Source: Desulforamulus reducens MI-1 (lineage in GTDB: Bacteria > Bacillota > Desulfotomaculia > Desulfotomaculales > Desulfotomaculaceae). Taken from it: a stretch of 64,000 nt of DNA. Shown here piece after piece: positions 34,023-42,945 of the stretch; within the stretch, counting starts at the first letter, position 1, and each line of letters opens with the position of its first letter. Position numbers and translations under genes: made by a program. The DNA lies in contig NC_009253.1 of the NCBI RefSeq assembly GCF_000016165.1, positions 62,001 to 126,000 of the forward strand, given 5' to 3'. The notes below the pieces were generated by a model, which was not told the origin of the DNA, ran no database searches, and saw nothing but the letters and a program-made list of their open reading frames with translations.

Positions 34023-35129
34023 ATGGGCGGTAGAAATACCCGTGTAAGAATCATATTATTTAAGGATCAGCTCCACCGTGGTGACTTGACCCCGCCCCAT
34101 ATGGGTTTGATTAATTGGATGGGAGCACAGAATGTCCGTGCCTTACCAAATGTAAACGGTGTGATCTGTACTCTGTCGCCGAAGATTACAGACCAGGAGA
34201 TTCTTTCCACTGGTGGAGTGGTGGCGGTAGAAGAAAATTGTAAGATTAGTTTGGTACCTTGGGCACCTATAAAGTTTAAACCATTTTCAGAGCAAATTAT
34301 TCCCTGGGGGGTTCATTATATCGGGTCCGATGTGTGTTGGTCAGAGACCCGGGGGCAGGGGGTTAGGATTGCAGTCATTGACAGTGGCATTGACAACAAT
34401 CATGCCAATCTAAGGAATAACCTTCGGGGAGGCAAGAACTTTATAGCCCCTGAAGCATCCTATCATGATGATAATGGTCACGGCACCCATGTGGCAGGCA
34501 TCATAGCCGCAGCTGACATTGGAAAGGGAGTTCTTGGCGTGGCTCCTGAGGCAGAGATCTATGCCTTAAAGGTACTGGATCAATGGGGTGACGGAACTAT
34601 ACTTAATGCAATCAATGCCATTAATTGGTGTCTACAAAAGAACATTCACATTGCCAATATGAGCTTTGGCACCGACAAATATAGTCGAGCATTGGAGGAG
34701 GCTGTTCGGGTAGCCTGCAGTCGAGGCCTATTAATTGTTGCGGCAGCTGGCAATGATGGTGGCCCGGGTACGGTTGACTACCCTGCGGTTTTTAAGGAGA
34801 CTCTCAGTGTTGCCGCACTGGATACAAAGGGAAATTTAGCTGATTTCAGCAGCAGTGGATCAGAGGTGGATTTATTGGCCCCGGGCAGTAATATTTTATC
34901 AACCTATCGCTGGGGCACCTATGTGCGGTTAAGTGGTAGTTCCATGGCAGCAGCACACACTGCCGGTGCTGCAGCTCTATTGAGAGCAAAATACCCTTAT
35001 GAAGATATTCATATGATTGCCAGACGTTTAATGGCCGGGGCAATGAAAATTAAGGAAAAGGACGGTCAATTAACCGGAGCTGGTGTTGTAAGGGTTGATG
35101 TTTCGTTAAAATCTTACCCGGGGGCATAA
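34023..35129 (+). CDS. Subtilisin-like serine protease (S8), no signal peptide
   Basis: A 368-residue subtilase. The triad is complete: Asp in A-V-I-D-S-G-I near residue 119, His in G-H-G-T-H-V-A-G near residue 154, and Ser in S-G-S-S-M-A-A-A near residue 307; the oxyanion Asn is in A-A-G-N-D-G near residue 242. About 100 residues precede the catalytic domain and look like an inhibitor-type propeptide. There is no export signal, as in intracellular subtilisins. Processing of spore or forespore proteins is possible from the neighbourhood, but the substrate is unknown. ATG 34023 follows GGGGATGAGG. Confidence 0.88.
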   Translation: MGGRNTRVRIILFKDQLHRGDLTPPHMGLINWMGAQNVRALPNVNGVICTLSPKITDQEILSTGGVVAVEENCKISLVPWAPIKFKPFSEQIIPWGVHYIGSDVCWSETRGQGVRIAVIDSGIDNNHANLRNNLRGGKNFIAPEASYHDDNGHGTHVAGIIAAADIGKGVLGVAPEAEIYALKVLDQWGDGTILNAINAINWCLQKNIHIANMSFGTDKYSRALEEAVRVACSRGLLIVAAAGNDGGPGTVDYPAVFKETLSVAALDTKGNLADFSSSGSEVDLLAPGSNILSTYRWGTYVRLSGSSMAAAHTAGAAALLRAKYPYEDIHMIARRLMAGAMKIKEKDGQLTGAGVVRVDVSLKSYPGA

Positions 35130-35256
35130 AAAGTGCAAAAACTAGAGCTTCGGCCCCCGGTCGGGAAATCAAATCTCTGGCGGGGGTTGATTATTGGTAT
35201 AAAGGCCCGGCTTACAGCAAAAAATAGGAATAAGTTAATCAGGAGGTGAAAGTATA

Positions 35257-35499
35257 TTGACCGGGCCAAATATTCAGGACCACCAGAACATTAGTAAAAC
35301 CTTTAAAATTGGAGGCTTACAGGGAAGCCAACATGATAAACAGGAGATAGAGACTTATTTATCTCAAATTGACGGGGTTGATAACGTAAAGGTAAATTTG
35401 GAGGATGGAAGCGTAACTGTAGATTTTGATCCAGGGGCCATCCATACCGACTACTTACGCGGAACACTTAAATCCCTTGGGCATAATATTTTGGCGTAA
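35257..35499 (+). CDS. HMA-fold protein lacking the metal-binding CxxC
   Basis: An 80-residue protein with the beta-alpha-beta-beta-alpha-beta pattern of heavy-metal-associated domains: F-K-I-G-G-L-Q-G near residue 17, I-D-G-V-D-N-V-K-V-N-L near residue 38, V-T-V-D-F-D-P near residue 52, and L-K-S-L-G-H near residue 72. The M-x-C-x-x-C metal loop is replaced by G-L-Q-G-S-Q-H, and there is no Cys in the whole protein, so copper chaperoning in the usual way is unlikely. TTG 35257 follows CAGGAGGTG. A terminator closes it as a single gene. Confidence 0.7.
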   Translation: MTGPNIQDHQNISKTFKIGGLQGSQHDKQEIETYLSQIDGVDNVKVNLEDGSVTVDFDPGAIHTDYLRGTLKSLGHNILA

Positions 35500-35520
35500 T
35501 AAATTTATGAACTGAAATAG

Positions 35521-35548
35521 AAAAAAGCAGGCCTAGCCTGCTTTTTTT
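35521..35548 (+). terminator. Terminator after the HMA-like gene
   Basis: AAAAAAGCAGGC pairs with GCCTGCTTTTTT around CTA; the A/T runs would allow use from both sides. Confidence 0.9.
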
Positions 35549-35578
35549 AGCAAGTCAAAAAGCATAAAACTTTCCGAC

Positions 35579-35659
35579 TTGCATAAGGGCAACTAAGGCT
35601 TATGCAGTCGCCTAAAGGCTCTCGTGCCCTATAGGGTATGGCGTAATCCCAAGTTTTCT
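35579..35659. repeat. Dispersed structured repeat, copy A
   Basis: About 81 bases with two nested stems: GCATAAG/CTTATGC (35581-35587 with 35599-35605) and CGCC/GGCG further on, ending in CAAGTTTTCT. A related copy at 59089-59172 keeps both stems with compensatory base changes. A shortened copy lies at 36207-36260 and a fragment (GCATAAGGGCAA) near 37890. Strand of function is unknown. Confidence 0.7.
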
Positions 35660-35674
35660 GTAACGGAGGTTTGA

Positions 35675-36121
35675 ATGGACGCAAAGCTTCTGGCATTGAT
35701 TATTGCAGCAATCTCAGGACTTACTATGGCTCTGCAAGGGACAATGAATTCTGCCCTGGGAAAGGTAGTGGGGCTTTGGGAAACAACCTTTATCGTTCAT
35801 GCTGTTGGAACCGTAGTGGTGGGAATACTGGTTTTTGTTTGTCGTTTGGGAGCCTGTGATCTGGATAAATGGGTAAGTGCTCCCTGGTACACCTATTTAG
35901 GGGGCCTGTTAAGTGTTGTAATCATTTATATGGTTGCTCGCAGTATGCCTGTTGTTGGTGTTGCCCCGGCCACCACAGCGATCATAGTGGGTCAGGTTCT
36001 TACCGCAGCGGCCATTGATCATCTGGGGCTCTTTGGCTTTGAACAAATTCCCTTTAGCTGGTACCAAGTGGCAGGTACTTTTTTAATGGCGGGTGGTGCT
36101 TTTCTATTATTGAAAAAATAA
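35675..36121 (+). CDS. DMT-family transporter (YdcZ/DUF606 type)
   Basis: A 148-residue membrane protein with about five hydrophobic helices, the half-size form of the drug/metabolite transporter superfamily seen in YdcZ (DUF606) proteins. Typical segments are A-I-S-G-L-T-M-A-L-Q-G at the N-terminus and P-A-T-T-A-I-I-V-G-Q near residue 102. Such proteins usually act as dimers; cargo is unknown. GGAGG precedes the ATG. Repeat copy A ends only 15 bases upstream of the start, so it lies in the mRNA leader. Confidence 0.82.
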   Translation: MDAKLLALIIAAISGLTMALQGTMNSALGKVVGLWETTFIVHAVGTVVVGILVFVCRLGACDLDKWVSAPWYTYLGGLLSVVIIYMVARSMPVVGVAPATTAIIVGQVLTAAAIDHLGLFGFEQIPFSWYQVAGTFLMAGGAFLLLKK

Positions 36122-36141
36122 TATTGCATAATCAGGAAGCA

Positions 36142-36187
36142 AAGAACTCCCGTAGCATTATTAAAGTGGTACGGGAGTTCTTATTTA
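36142..36187. terminator. Terminator after the DMT transporter
   Basis: A 13-bp perfect stem (36142-36154 with 36170-36182) followed by ATTTAG. Confidence 0.8.
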
Positions 36188-36206
36188 GTTTACGGGAACG
36201 TAATAT

Positions 36207-36260
36207 GCACAAGGGCAACTAAGACCACCGTCGGCTAGTTTTCTTTGCGTCATGTTATGC
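36207..36260. repeat. Dispersed structured repeat, shortened copy C
   Basis: Begins GCACAAGGGCAACTAAG and ends with CTAGTTTTCTTTG, matching the first and last parts of copy A and copy B but lacking the middle stem. It lies in the gap after the DMT gene, 38 bases from the end of the AGCS gene. Confidence 0.55.
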
Positions 36261-36297
36261 AAAAGCTGGGTAAAACTTTTCAGTCAGCCCCATATAG

Positions 36298-37665
36298 TTA
36301 GGCACCTAGGTCTTTACCGAACCGTTCAGCTTCTAATTCGCGCGCCCGAAGGGCCATAAAGTCCTTAGTTTCAGCAGCTATTACACCGGAAAGACCCAGT
36401 AAACCAATTAGGTTGGGAATGGCCATGGCACCGTTTAAAGTATCGGCAATGTTCCAAACCAAGTCTAATTCCAAGGTGCAGCCGACAAAGGCCGCAACTA
36501 CAAAGGCATAACGATAATATTTAACAGCTTTACGGCTAAAAATGTATTGGAAACATTTTTCACCGTAATAGGACCAGCCCAATACCGTGGAGTAGGCAAA
36601 GAAGATAAGACCGATACTAACAATGTATTTACCCATACCGGGGAGGAAGGAGTCAAAGGCAGCAATGGTTAACTCTGCACCGGATACTTCACCTGAGTAG
36701 AGGCCAGACATTGTTAATACAATACCTGTGATGGAACAGACAATAATGGTATCCAGGAAGGTACCCGTCATGGATACCAGGGCCTGACGTCCAGGGTGGT
36801 CTGTTTTAGCGGCAGCAGCGGCAATGGGAGCAGAACCTAAACCGGCTTCATTGGAGAAGACCCCACGGGCTACTCCGTAGCGGATGACGGTACCCAGTGC
36901 ACCACCAGCCACAGCCTGACCGCTGAAGGCGTCATTCAATATTAAGGAAACTGCAGGAACTAATTTATCTAAGTTCATTGCAATAATAGCCAGCCCGCCA
37001 AGTACGTAGAAAATAGCCATAAAGGGAACCACCAGACCTGTAACACGACCGATGCTTTGGATACCTCCTAGGATAACAGCACCGGTTAAAATTGCTAAGA
37101 TAATACCCGTAATAATCGGACTGACACCAAAGGTACCATTCATAGCAAGGGCCACAGAGTTCGTTTGGGTCATATTGCCGATACCAAAGGAAGCAAAGGC
37201 GCCAAAGAAGGCAAATAGCCAACCCAGCCATTTCATTTTCAAGCCCCGTTCAATATAATACATGGGACCCCCGGCCATTTCACCCTTTTCGTCAACAATA
37301 CGGTATTTAACTGCCAGTATGGCCTCGGAGTACTTAGTTGCCATACCAAAGAAAGCGGTTACCCACATCCAGAAAACAGCCCCAGGACCTCCGGTAAATA
37401 CGGCGGTAGCAACACCGGCAATATTACCGGTACCAATGGTGGCGGCCAGAGCCGTCATCAAAGCATGGAAGTGGGAAATGTCTCCTTCGGACTTATGGTC
37501 CTGTTTGTTGGGAGAAAAGGCCAGTTTAAGGGCGTAGGGCAGGGTTCTTACTTGAAGAAAACCCAGCCGTAGGGTCAGAAATATGCCGGTACCAACAAGT
37601 AAAGCTAGCATATAGGGACCCCAGACAAAACCATTGATGTCACTTACTAAGGTTGCAAAATCCAC
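36298..37665 (-). CDS. Sodium:alanine symporter (AGCS family)
   Basis: A 455-residue permease that couples sodium to uptake of alanine or glycine. The signature G-T-G-N-I-A-G-V-A-T-A near residue 78 and G-G-P-G-A-V-F-W-M-W near residue 91 are typical of the family, as is S-N-E-A-G-L-G-S-A-P near residue 272. About ten to eleven membrane helices are seen. It stands alone on the minus strand; the start ATG 37665 has AGGTGG upstream. Substrate preference between alanine, glycine and glutamine cannot be read. Confidence 0.92.
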   Translation of the reverse strand: MDFATLVSDINGFVWGPYMLALLVGTGIFLTLRLGFLQVRTLPYALKLAFSPNKQDHKSEGDISHFHALMTALAATIGTGNIAGVATAVFTGGPGAVFWMWVTAFFGMATKYSEAILAVKYRIVDEKGEMAGGPMYYIERGLKMKWLGWLFAFFGAFASFGIGNMTQTNSVALAMNGTFGVSPIITGIILAILTGAVILGGIQSIGRVTGLVVPFMAIFYVLGGLAIIAMNLDKLVPAVSLILNDAFSGQAVAGGALGTVIRYGVARGVFSNEAGLGSAPIAAAAAKTDHPGRQALVSMTGTFLDTIIVCSITGIVLTMSGLYSGEVSGAELTIAAFDSFLPGMGKYIVSIGLIFFAYSTVLGWSYYGEKCFQYIFSRKAVKYYRYAFVVAAFVGCTLELDLVWNIADTLNGAMAIPNLIGLLGLSGVIAAETKDFMALRARELEAERFGKDLGA

Positions 37666-37827
37666 AATAAGTCCACCTACCTTTATAGGAATATATATTA
37701 CAGAAATATATATTCTTTTGGAAAGTGCCGATTTCCTGCAAAATTCAAAAAAATCAAAAGATGTTTTTTGCTATTAATGTTTAGGTAATAGACACTTTTT
37801 GGGCAACTGGTTGTTAATTAGAACAAA

Positions 37828-37864
37828 AAAGGGACCGATAACGTACACCGTATTCGGTCCCTTT
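37828..37864 (-). terminator. Terminator of the L,D-transpeptidase gene
   Basis: AAAGGGACCGA (37828-37838) pairs with TCGGTCCCTTT (37854-37864); on the minus strand it is followed by TTTTG. A fragment of the dispersed repeat (GCATAAGGGCAA, 37890) lies between it and the gene end. Confidence 0.85.
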
Positions 37865-37931
37865 AAATATTTAGATAAAATGCTCATAAGCATAAGGGCA
37901 AAACAAACTTTCTTCTATTACCATAATTGCC

Positions 37932-38510
37932 TTAAAGATTTGGCAGATTAATAATTTGACCAACTTCTAACATATGGGGGTCACCGATGTTGTTTACTGC
38001 TAGGAGTTCTTCCAAGGAAATTTGATACTTCTTGGCTATTTTCCAAAGGCTATCACCGGGTTGAACCAAATAGGAGGAATGGTCCAGTGGTGGACCACTG
38101 CCAGGAGATGAAGTGACAATGGACCCCTTTTGATTATAGCCAGGCACCGCCTTTATCTCAACTGGCGTTCCAACGGGAATCATAGGGAAAAGTTCTTCAA
38201 CATTTTCGTTGTACATACGGATACATCCGGCAGAAACTAATTTTCCAATGGAAGAGGGGTTACTGGTACCATGTATTCCATAATTACCACCGGGAATATT
38301 TAAGCCTAACCAGCGGGTGCCCAGTATTCCACCTGGATGGGTTACTTTGTTAACCACCTGATAGTTTCCCGCAGGGGTAGGGGTTGTGGCCTTACCTACA
38401 CCAACCGGGTAGGATTTTGACAGTTGTTTACCAATATATACATTTATTTGTCTAGATTGGGGATCAATTAATAATTCAATACCCGCCCGATACATCATCC
38501 TTTCAGTCAT
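37932..38510 (-). CDS. L,D-transpeptidase (YkuD) with C-terminal LysM
   Basis: Forms or edits peptidoglycan crosslinks. The 192-residue protein has a YkuD domain with the catalytic motif H-G-T near residue 84 and S-x-G-C-I-R-M near residue 98, followed by a Ser/Gly-rich linker and one LysM domain near the end (Y-L-V-Q-P-G-D-S-L-W-K-I-A). It has no signal peptide, as in B. subtilis YkuD, a spore-associated protein. The ATG at 38510 follows GGGAGGCG; an ATG at 38528 overlaps that ribosome site and is rejected. Confidence 0.9.
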   Translation of the reverse strand: MTERMMYRAGIELLIDPQSRQINVYIGKQLSKSYPVGVGKATTPTPAGNYQVVNKVTHPGGILGTRWLGLNIPGGNYGIHGTSNPSSIGKLVSAGCIRMYNENVEELFPMIPVGTPVEIKAVPGYNQKGSIVTSSPGSGPPLDHSSYLVQPGDSLWKIAKKYQISLEELLAVNNIGDPHMLEVGQIINLPNL

Positions 38511-38736
38511 AGGATCGCCTCCCTTCATGGTCTAATACTTTATGTTATGAAGTTTTAAGGCTTTGGGATATTTCAAGGGGCAGTATTTTTTATCCAAACA
38601 GCGCAAATAATACTAAGTAAATTGATACTTACTAGAGAGGAAAGCTCCTAAACCTTAAAAGAAAGCCAAAAAAGAAGGTTTTTCCAGTTCGTCTGGGGAA
38701 TATCAGAGTATAACGGCTTTAGGGGGGAGATCATGC

Positions 38737-39585
38737 ATGGGAATCAGGCTTAAGGCACATGGCAAAATCAATTTGACACTGGATGTCCTAGACCGGCGTC
38801 CCGATGGGTATCACGAAGTGGAAATGATCATGCAGAGCATTAGCTTGCATGATGTTCTAGAAATAGAGGAACAAAGTAAAGAGATTAGCCTCACCGTTTC
38901 GGGCATTTCTGTAACGGCTGAAGAAGATAATCTGGTCTTAAAGGCAGCCCGCCTACTGCAACAAGTGGCAGGTACGGGTGCTGGGGCAAAAATACATCTA
39001 CAAAAAAACATACCAGTGGCTGCGGGCTTGGCAGGTGGGTCTACCGATGCAGCTGCAACACTCAAAGGACTTAATGCGTTATGGGGACTGGGACTAAGCC
39101 AGGAACAGCTTAGACAGTTGGCTACACAACTAGGCGCAGACGTACCCTTTTGTCTGGCAGGGGGAACCGCCATTGCCCGAGGGATTGGAGAAAAGCTTAC
39201 GACCTTAGAGCCGGCGCCACCCTTTGGGATTATCTTAGTAAAACCTTCCTTTGGCGTTAGTACAGCGGAAGTGTACCAGGGACTGAGGCTGGAGCATTTA
39301 GGGAAAAGGCCGAATACTGAGGCCATGGTAAAGGCGCTCAAAGAAAGGGACCTTGGTCAAGTGGCCCGGGAGTTAGCAAATGTTTTAGAAAGTGTAACCC
39401 TAAGAATGCATCCCAAACTTGAGCAAATAAAGGAAATCCTACGACAGATTGGCTGCACAGGTGTATTAATGTCCGGCAGTGGGCCCACTGTTTTTGGTTT
39501 AACAGAAAACAGAGAGAAAGCCGCAGAGCTGATATCTGGGCTACCCCAAGCAGGCTGTCATGTATTGGCCGCATGGATGGTTTGA
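38737..39585 (+). CDS. ispE: 4-diphosphocytidyl-2-C-methyl-D-erythritol kinase
   Basis: A GHMP-family kinase of the MEP isoprenoid pathway. The ATP-binding motif [15 protein letters not shown] is near residue 90, the start has [10 protein letters not shown], and the C-terminal GHMP motif is M-S-G-S-G-P-T near residue 246. Length is 282 residues. AGGGGGGAGA lies six bases before ATG 38737; another ATG at 38733 is out of frame. Position after yabG-type genes and before spoVG matches B. subtilis. Confidence 0.95.
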
Positions 39586-39668
39586 TTTTTATTAACATAA
39601 AAATAGTAAATAGTATAGGGATTTGTGAAATTTATAAATAAAATTTTATATACTAGGGGGCAGGAGAG

Positions 39669-40361
39669 ATGAGTGAACCTAAGTTAGCTCCAATTAAGTT
39701 AGATGCCTATAAGCCATTAAGGGAAATTGTTTTTGAGACCTTACGTGAAGCGATTATTTCCGGCAAGTTGGAACCAGGCGAGAGATTAATGGAAATTCAA
39801 TTGGCTGAGGAAATGGGGGTTAGCCGGACGCCGGTTCGGGAAGCCATCCGTAAGTTGGAATTGGAAGGCTTTGTGGTGATGATACCTCGCAAAGGAGCCT
39901 ATGTGGCGGGTATTTCTCTCAAAGATGTAACCGATGTTTTTGAAGTCCGGGCAGCCCTGGAAGCCCTGGCAGCTGGATTGGCTGCGGAGCGGGCAACAGA
40001 CAAAGAAATTGACCAATTAGAAAGATCATTACTGGCTTACTCCGAACAAACCAGTACCCAGGACATCAATAAGATTGTAGAAACCGATACGGATTTTCAT
40101 GAATTGTTGTACAAGGCCAGTCGCAATGAGAGGTTACTGAGTATTATTACTCACTTGAGAGAAGTCATCCAACGGGTAAGAACCGTTTCTCTATCCCAAC
40201 CGGGCAGGAGTAAAGATGCCATTGAGGAGCACCGTCAGATTGTAGATGCCATTGCTGATCGCAATGTGGAGTTAGCACAAACATTGGCCAGGGAACACAT
40301 CTATAGTGCTGAAAATATTATGCTAAATTCCCTCAAGGGGGCACAAAAGGAAAATGGTTGA
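39669..40361 (+). CDS. GntR-family regulator with FCD domain
   Basis: A 230-residue regulator: winged-helix DNA-binding domain at about residues 15-75 (I-I-S-G-K-L-E-P-G-E-R-L, then S-R-T-P-V-R-E-A) and an FCD effector domain (E-V-R-A-A-L-E-A, F-H-E-L-L-Y, and E-E-H-R-Q-I) whose histidines often bind metal or a small acid. It occupies the purR/yabJ position of B. subtilis. The next gene overlaps its end by eight bases, so the nucleotidyltransferase is its most likely partner. Ligand unknown. Confidence 0.9.
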   Translation: MSEPKLAPIKLDAYKPLREIVFETLREAIISGKLEPGERLMEIQLAEEMGVSRTPVREAIRKLELEGFVVMIPRKGAYVAGISLKDVTDVFEVRAALEALAAGLAAERATDKEIDQLERSLLAYSEQTSTQDINKIVETDTDFHELLYKASRNERLLSIITHLREVIQRVRTVSLSQPGRSKDAIEEHRQIVDAIADRNVELAQTLAREHIYSAENIMLNSLKGAQKENG

Positions 40362-41136
40362 TGCGCTGGTTTTAGCCGGCAGTAAGAATAACGGACCACT
40401 AAGAAATGTAAGCCAAGAATCCTGTGAGGCCTTGATCAAGATAGGTCCATCTCCCATGCTTATGTATGTTGTTGATGCCTTAAAACAGTGCAGGGAAGTG
40501 GATAAAATTGTTGTGGTAGGGCCAACTGAAGTAAAGAAAGTTATACCTCCTGAAATTTATTGGTTGCAGTCTGGGGAAAATATAATGGAGAACATTCAAC
40601 GGGGTAATGCATTGATGCAAGGACACTATTTAGTGGCATCCTCAGATATCCCCCTATTGAATGCTGAGGGTGTTTCTGGCTTTCTGGCCCTATGCAGGGA
40701 AGTAAAGGCAGATTTCTATTTTCCTTTAATTTCCAAAGATGCAATTGAAAAGGAATTTCCTGGGGCAAAACGAACTTATATACCCTTTAAAGAAGGCGTT
40801 TTTACTGGGGGGAACCTTTTTCTAGTCAACCCCTGGGTTGTTGAACAATGTCTTAAGGTGGGTCAGGAGTTAGTGGATTTGCGCAAGAAACCCGTAGCTC
40901 TGGCACGGCGAGTGGGGTTGCTGCTTTTTATTAAATTTTTGTTGCGTGTTTTGTCATTACAGGAGGTGCAGGAAAAAGCGTCCCATTTGCTAGGGATTGA
41001 AGGGAAAGCAATTATCTGTCCCTACCCCGAGGTAGGAATGGATATCGATAAACCTTCTGATTTAGAAATGGTACGCCAATTTTTGGGGCATGATAAATAT
41101 AAAGTAATAAAGGATGAACTGTGTCGAAGTCAATGA
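40354..41136 (+). CDS. MobA-like nucleotidyltransferase-family protein
   Basis: A 260-residue GT-A fold protein. It begins V-D-A-L-V-L-A-G-S-K-N-N-G and has S-S-D-I-P-L-L near residue 88 in place of the usual metal-binding D, then G-G-N-L-F-L near residue 151 and D-I-D-K-P-S-D near residue 230. These are nucleotide-sugar or molybdenum-cofactor transferase motifs, but the N-terminal nucleotide loop is altered (no G-G-x-G-x-R), so activity is uncertain. It is translationally coupled to the GntR gene. Confidence 0.75.
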   Translation: MVDALVLAGSKNNGPLRNVSQESCEALIKIGPSPMLMYVVDALKQCREVDKIVVVGPTEVKKVIPPEIYWLQSGENIMENIQRGNALMQGHYLVASSDIPLLNAEGVSGFLALCREVKADFYFPLISKDAIEKEFPGAKRTYIPFKEGVFTGGNLFLVNPWVVEQCLKVGQELVDLRKKPVALARRVGLLLFIKFLLRVLSLQEVQEKASHLLGIEGKAIICPYPEVGMDIDKPSDLEMVRQFLGHDKYKVIKDELCRSQ

Positions 41137-41177
41137 AAAGAAGTAATCATAATTTTAGATTATAAGGAGCAATGGAT

Positions 41178-42395
41178 ATGGACAAGAGCATAGTAACTTT
41201 GCAAAATATTTTAGAGGCTAGGGAGCGACTCAAGGGAGTTAGCAGATTTACACCCTTAGAACCCTCAGAAGCCTTTAGCAAGATGACAGGAGCAAACGTT
41301 TTTTTAAAGCTGGAGAATTTGCAAAAGACTGGCTCTTTTAAACTACGGGGTGCCTATAACAAAGTAGCAGCCCTAGCAAAGGAGGCAGCTAGGGGTGTGG
41401 TGGCAGCTTCAGCAGGCAATCATGCCCAGGGTGTTGCCTTTGCATCCAGCCAAGCGGGTATTCCGGCTACAATAGTTATGCCCGAAGGGGCACCCATTAC
41501 AAAGGTTGAGAGAACCAAAGCCTATGGCGCTGAAGTAGTTCTTTCGGGGCAGGGGTACGACGATGCCTTTCGGAAGGCTCAAGAAGTTCAGCAGGAAAAG
41601 GGCGCTGTTTTTGTACATGCCTTTGATGACCCTCTGGTCATTGCAGGACAGGGAACCATTGGTCTGGAAATACTGGAAGAGCTCCCCGATTTAGATGCCG
41701 TTGTTGTACCCATTGGTGGAGGTGGATTAATTGCCGGAGTGGCCTGTGCCATCAAAGAACAAAGACCTGGGGTACAGATTATTGGTGTGCAGGCTGCGGA
41801 TGCCCCTTCTATGCTGGAGGCCTGGAAAATTGGTAAAGTGCAGGAATTAAAATCTGCGCAAACCATTGCAGACGGTATCGCTGTACGTCGACCAGGGGAT
41901 CTTACCTTTGAGATGGTTCGTAGATACGTTGATCAAATTGTTACCGTTGATGATGAAGAGATTGCCCGGGCCATCTTAATGCTGCTGGAAAGTTCTAAAC
42001 TAATGGTAGAGGGTGCAGGCGCAGTGGGCATTGCTGCATTGCTTCATAAAAAATGTGATCTATCTGGTAAAAAGGTTGCAGTGATCCTTAGTGGAGGCAA
42101 TATTGATGTAAATGTTATGTCAATGATTATTGAAAGAGGTCTGATAAAGGCCGGGCGTTATTTAAGATTTAAGACTATCCTGACGGATAGACCGGGATCT
42201 TTGCAAAAACTGCTGTCTAACCTTGCTCAATCCGGTGCCAATGTAATATCAATTGTACACGATCGTATCAAGCCCAACGTACCCCTTAAACAAGCAGAGG
42301 TTGAAATATCTTTGGAGACAAGAAATGCAGAGCACATAGCGCAAATTGTCGAATCATTGGGTAAAATGGGGTATGAGTTAGATATATTGAGATAA
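41178..42395 (+). CDS. ilvA: Threonine ammonia-lyase with ACT domain
   Basis: A PLP enzyme that deaminates threonine to 2-oxobutyrate, feeding isoleucine synthesis or threonine breakdown. The PLP lysine lies in K-T-G-S-F-K-L-R-G-A near residue 56, the phosphate loop is G-G-G-G-L-I-A-G near residue 182, and residues from about 330 form an ACT domain (T-D-R-P-G-S-L-Q-K-L). At about 405 residues it is the short biodegradative-type form. ATG 41178 is eight bases after TAAGGAG; ATG 41172 is too close. Confidence 0.92.
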   Translation: MDKSIVTLQNILEARERLKGVSRFTPLEPSEAFSKMTGANVFLKLENLQKTGSFKLRGAYNKVAALAKEAARGVVAASAGNHAQGVAFASSQAGIPATIVMPEGAPITKVERTKAYGAEVVLSGQGYDDAFRKAQEVQQEKGAVFVHAFDDPLVIAGQGTIGLEILEELPDLDAVVVPIGGGGLIAGVACAIKEQRPGVQIIGVQAADAPSMLEAWKIGKVQELKSAQTIADGIAVRRPGDLTFEMVRRYVDQIVTVDDEEIARAILMLLESSKLMVEGAGAVGIAALLHKKCDLSGKKVAVILSGGNIDVNVMSMIIERGLIKAGRYLRFKTILTDRPGSLQKLLSNLAQSGANVISIVHDRIKPNVPLKQAEVEISLETRNAEHIAQIVESLGKMGYELDILR

Positions 42396-42439
42396 TATTA
42401 AAAAACGTCCAAAAATATTAAAAGAAAGTTGTGAATTAA

Positions 42440-42468
42440 GCAGGAATTTCACTTTCGCTGCAGAATTT
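42440..42468 (+). promoter_or_regulatory. Sigma-H type promoter of spoVG
   Basis: GCAGGAATT (42440-42448) and GCAGAATTT (42460-42468), 11 bases apart, match the sigma-H consensus RNAGGAWWW and RNNGAATWW. In B. subtilis spoVG is a classic sigma-H gene. Confidence 0.8.
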
Positions 42469-42512
42469 AGTAGCCCAACAGAATTTGCTGCAGCGGAAGG
42501 TGGTGAAAAATC

Positions 42513-42767
42513 TTGCATGTGACCGATGTACGGGTACGGAAAGTACTTATGGAGGGGAAAATGAAGGCAATCGTCTCAGTAACCCTAGACGATGCCTTCG
42601 TTATCCATGATGTGAAAGTGGTTGAAGGCCAAAATGGCTTGTTTGTGGCTATGCCAAGTAGAAAAACCCCGGACGGCGAGTTTAGGGATATTGCTCATCC
42701 GATTAATTCATCTGCCAGAGAAATTATTCAAAACGCTGTATTACAGGCATATCAAGAAGTTATTTAG
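42513..42767 (+). CDS. spoVG: Septation regulator SpoVG
   Basis: An 84-residue conserved RNA/DNA-binding protein involved in sporulation septation and global regulation. It shows D-V-R-V-R-K, then [17 protein letters not shown] near residue 17, and [16 protein letters not shown] near residue 50, the latter being the family core. The start is TTG 42513 behind GGAAGGTGGTG. It has its own sigma-H type promoter and terminator and precedes glmU as in B. subtilis. Confidence 0.95.
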   Translation: MHVTDVRVRKVLMEGKMKAIVSVTLDDAFVIHDVKVVEGQNGLFVAMPSRKTPDGEFRDIAHPINSSAREIIQNAVLQAYQEVI

Positions 42768-42783
42768 TTTTTATTGAATATAC

Positions 42784-42808
42784 AAGGGAGCGTAAGCTCC
42801 CTTTTTAT
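42784..42808 (+). terminator. Terminator of spoVG
   Basis: AAGGGAGC pairs with GCTCCCTT around GTAA, followed by TTTATTTT. Confidence 0.92.
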
Positions 42809-42945
42809 TTTCAAAATCTTCTTTGTATTTTGTTTTTGTCATTAATAAAAGGATATTGTGTTTTTTTGTGGAAAAATTACGGTTGGTAGAAAAAAAGTTA
42901 CTGTTTAAGGATATCATATAGAAAGAGGAAAAAGGAGGGCGCGGG

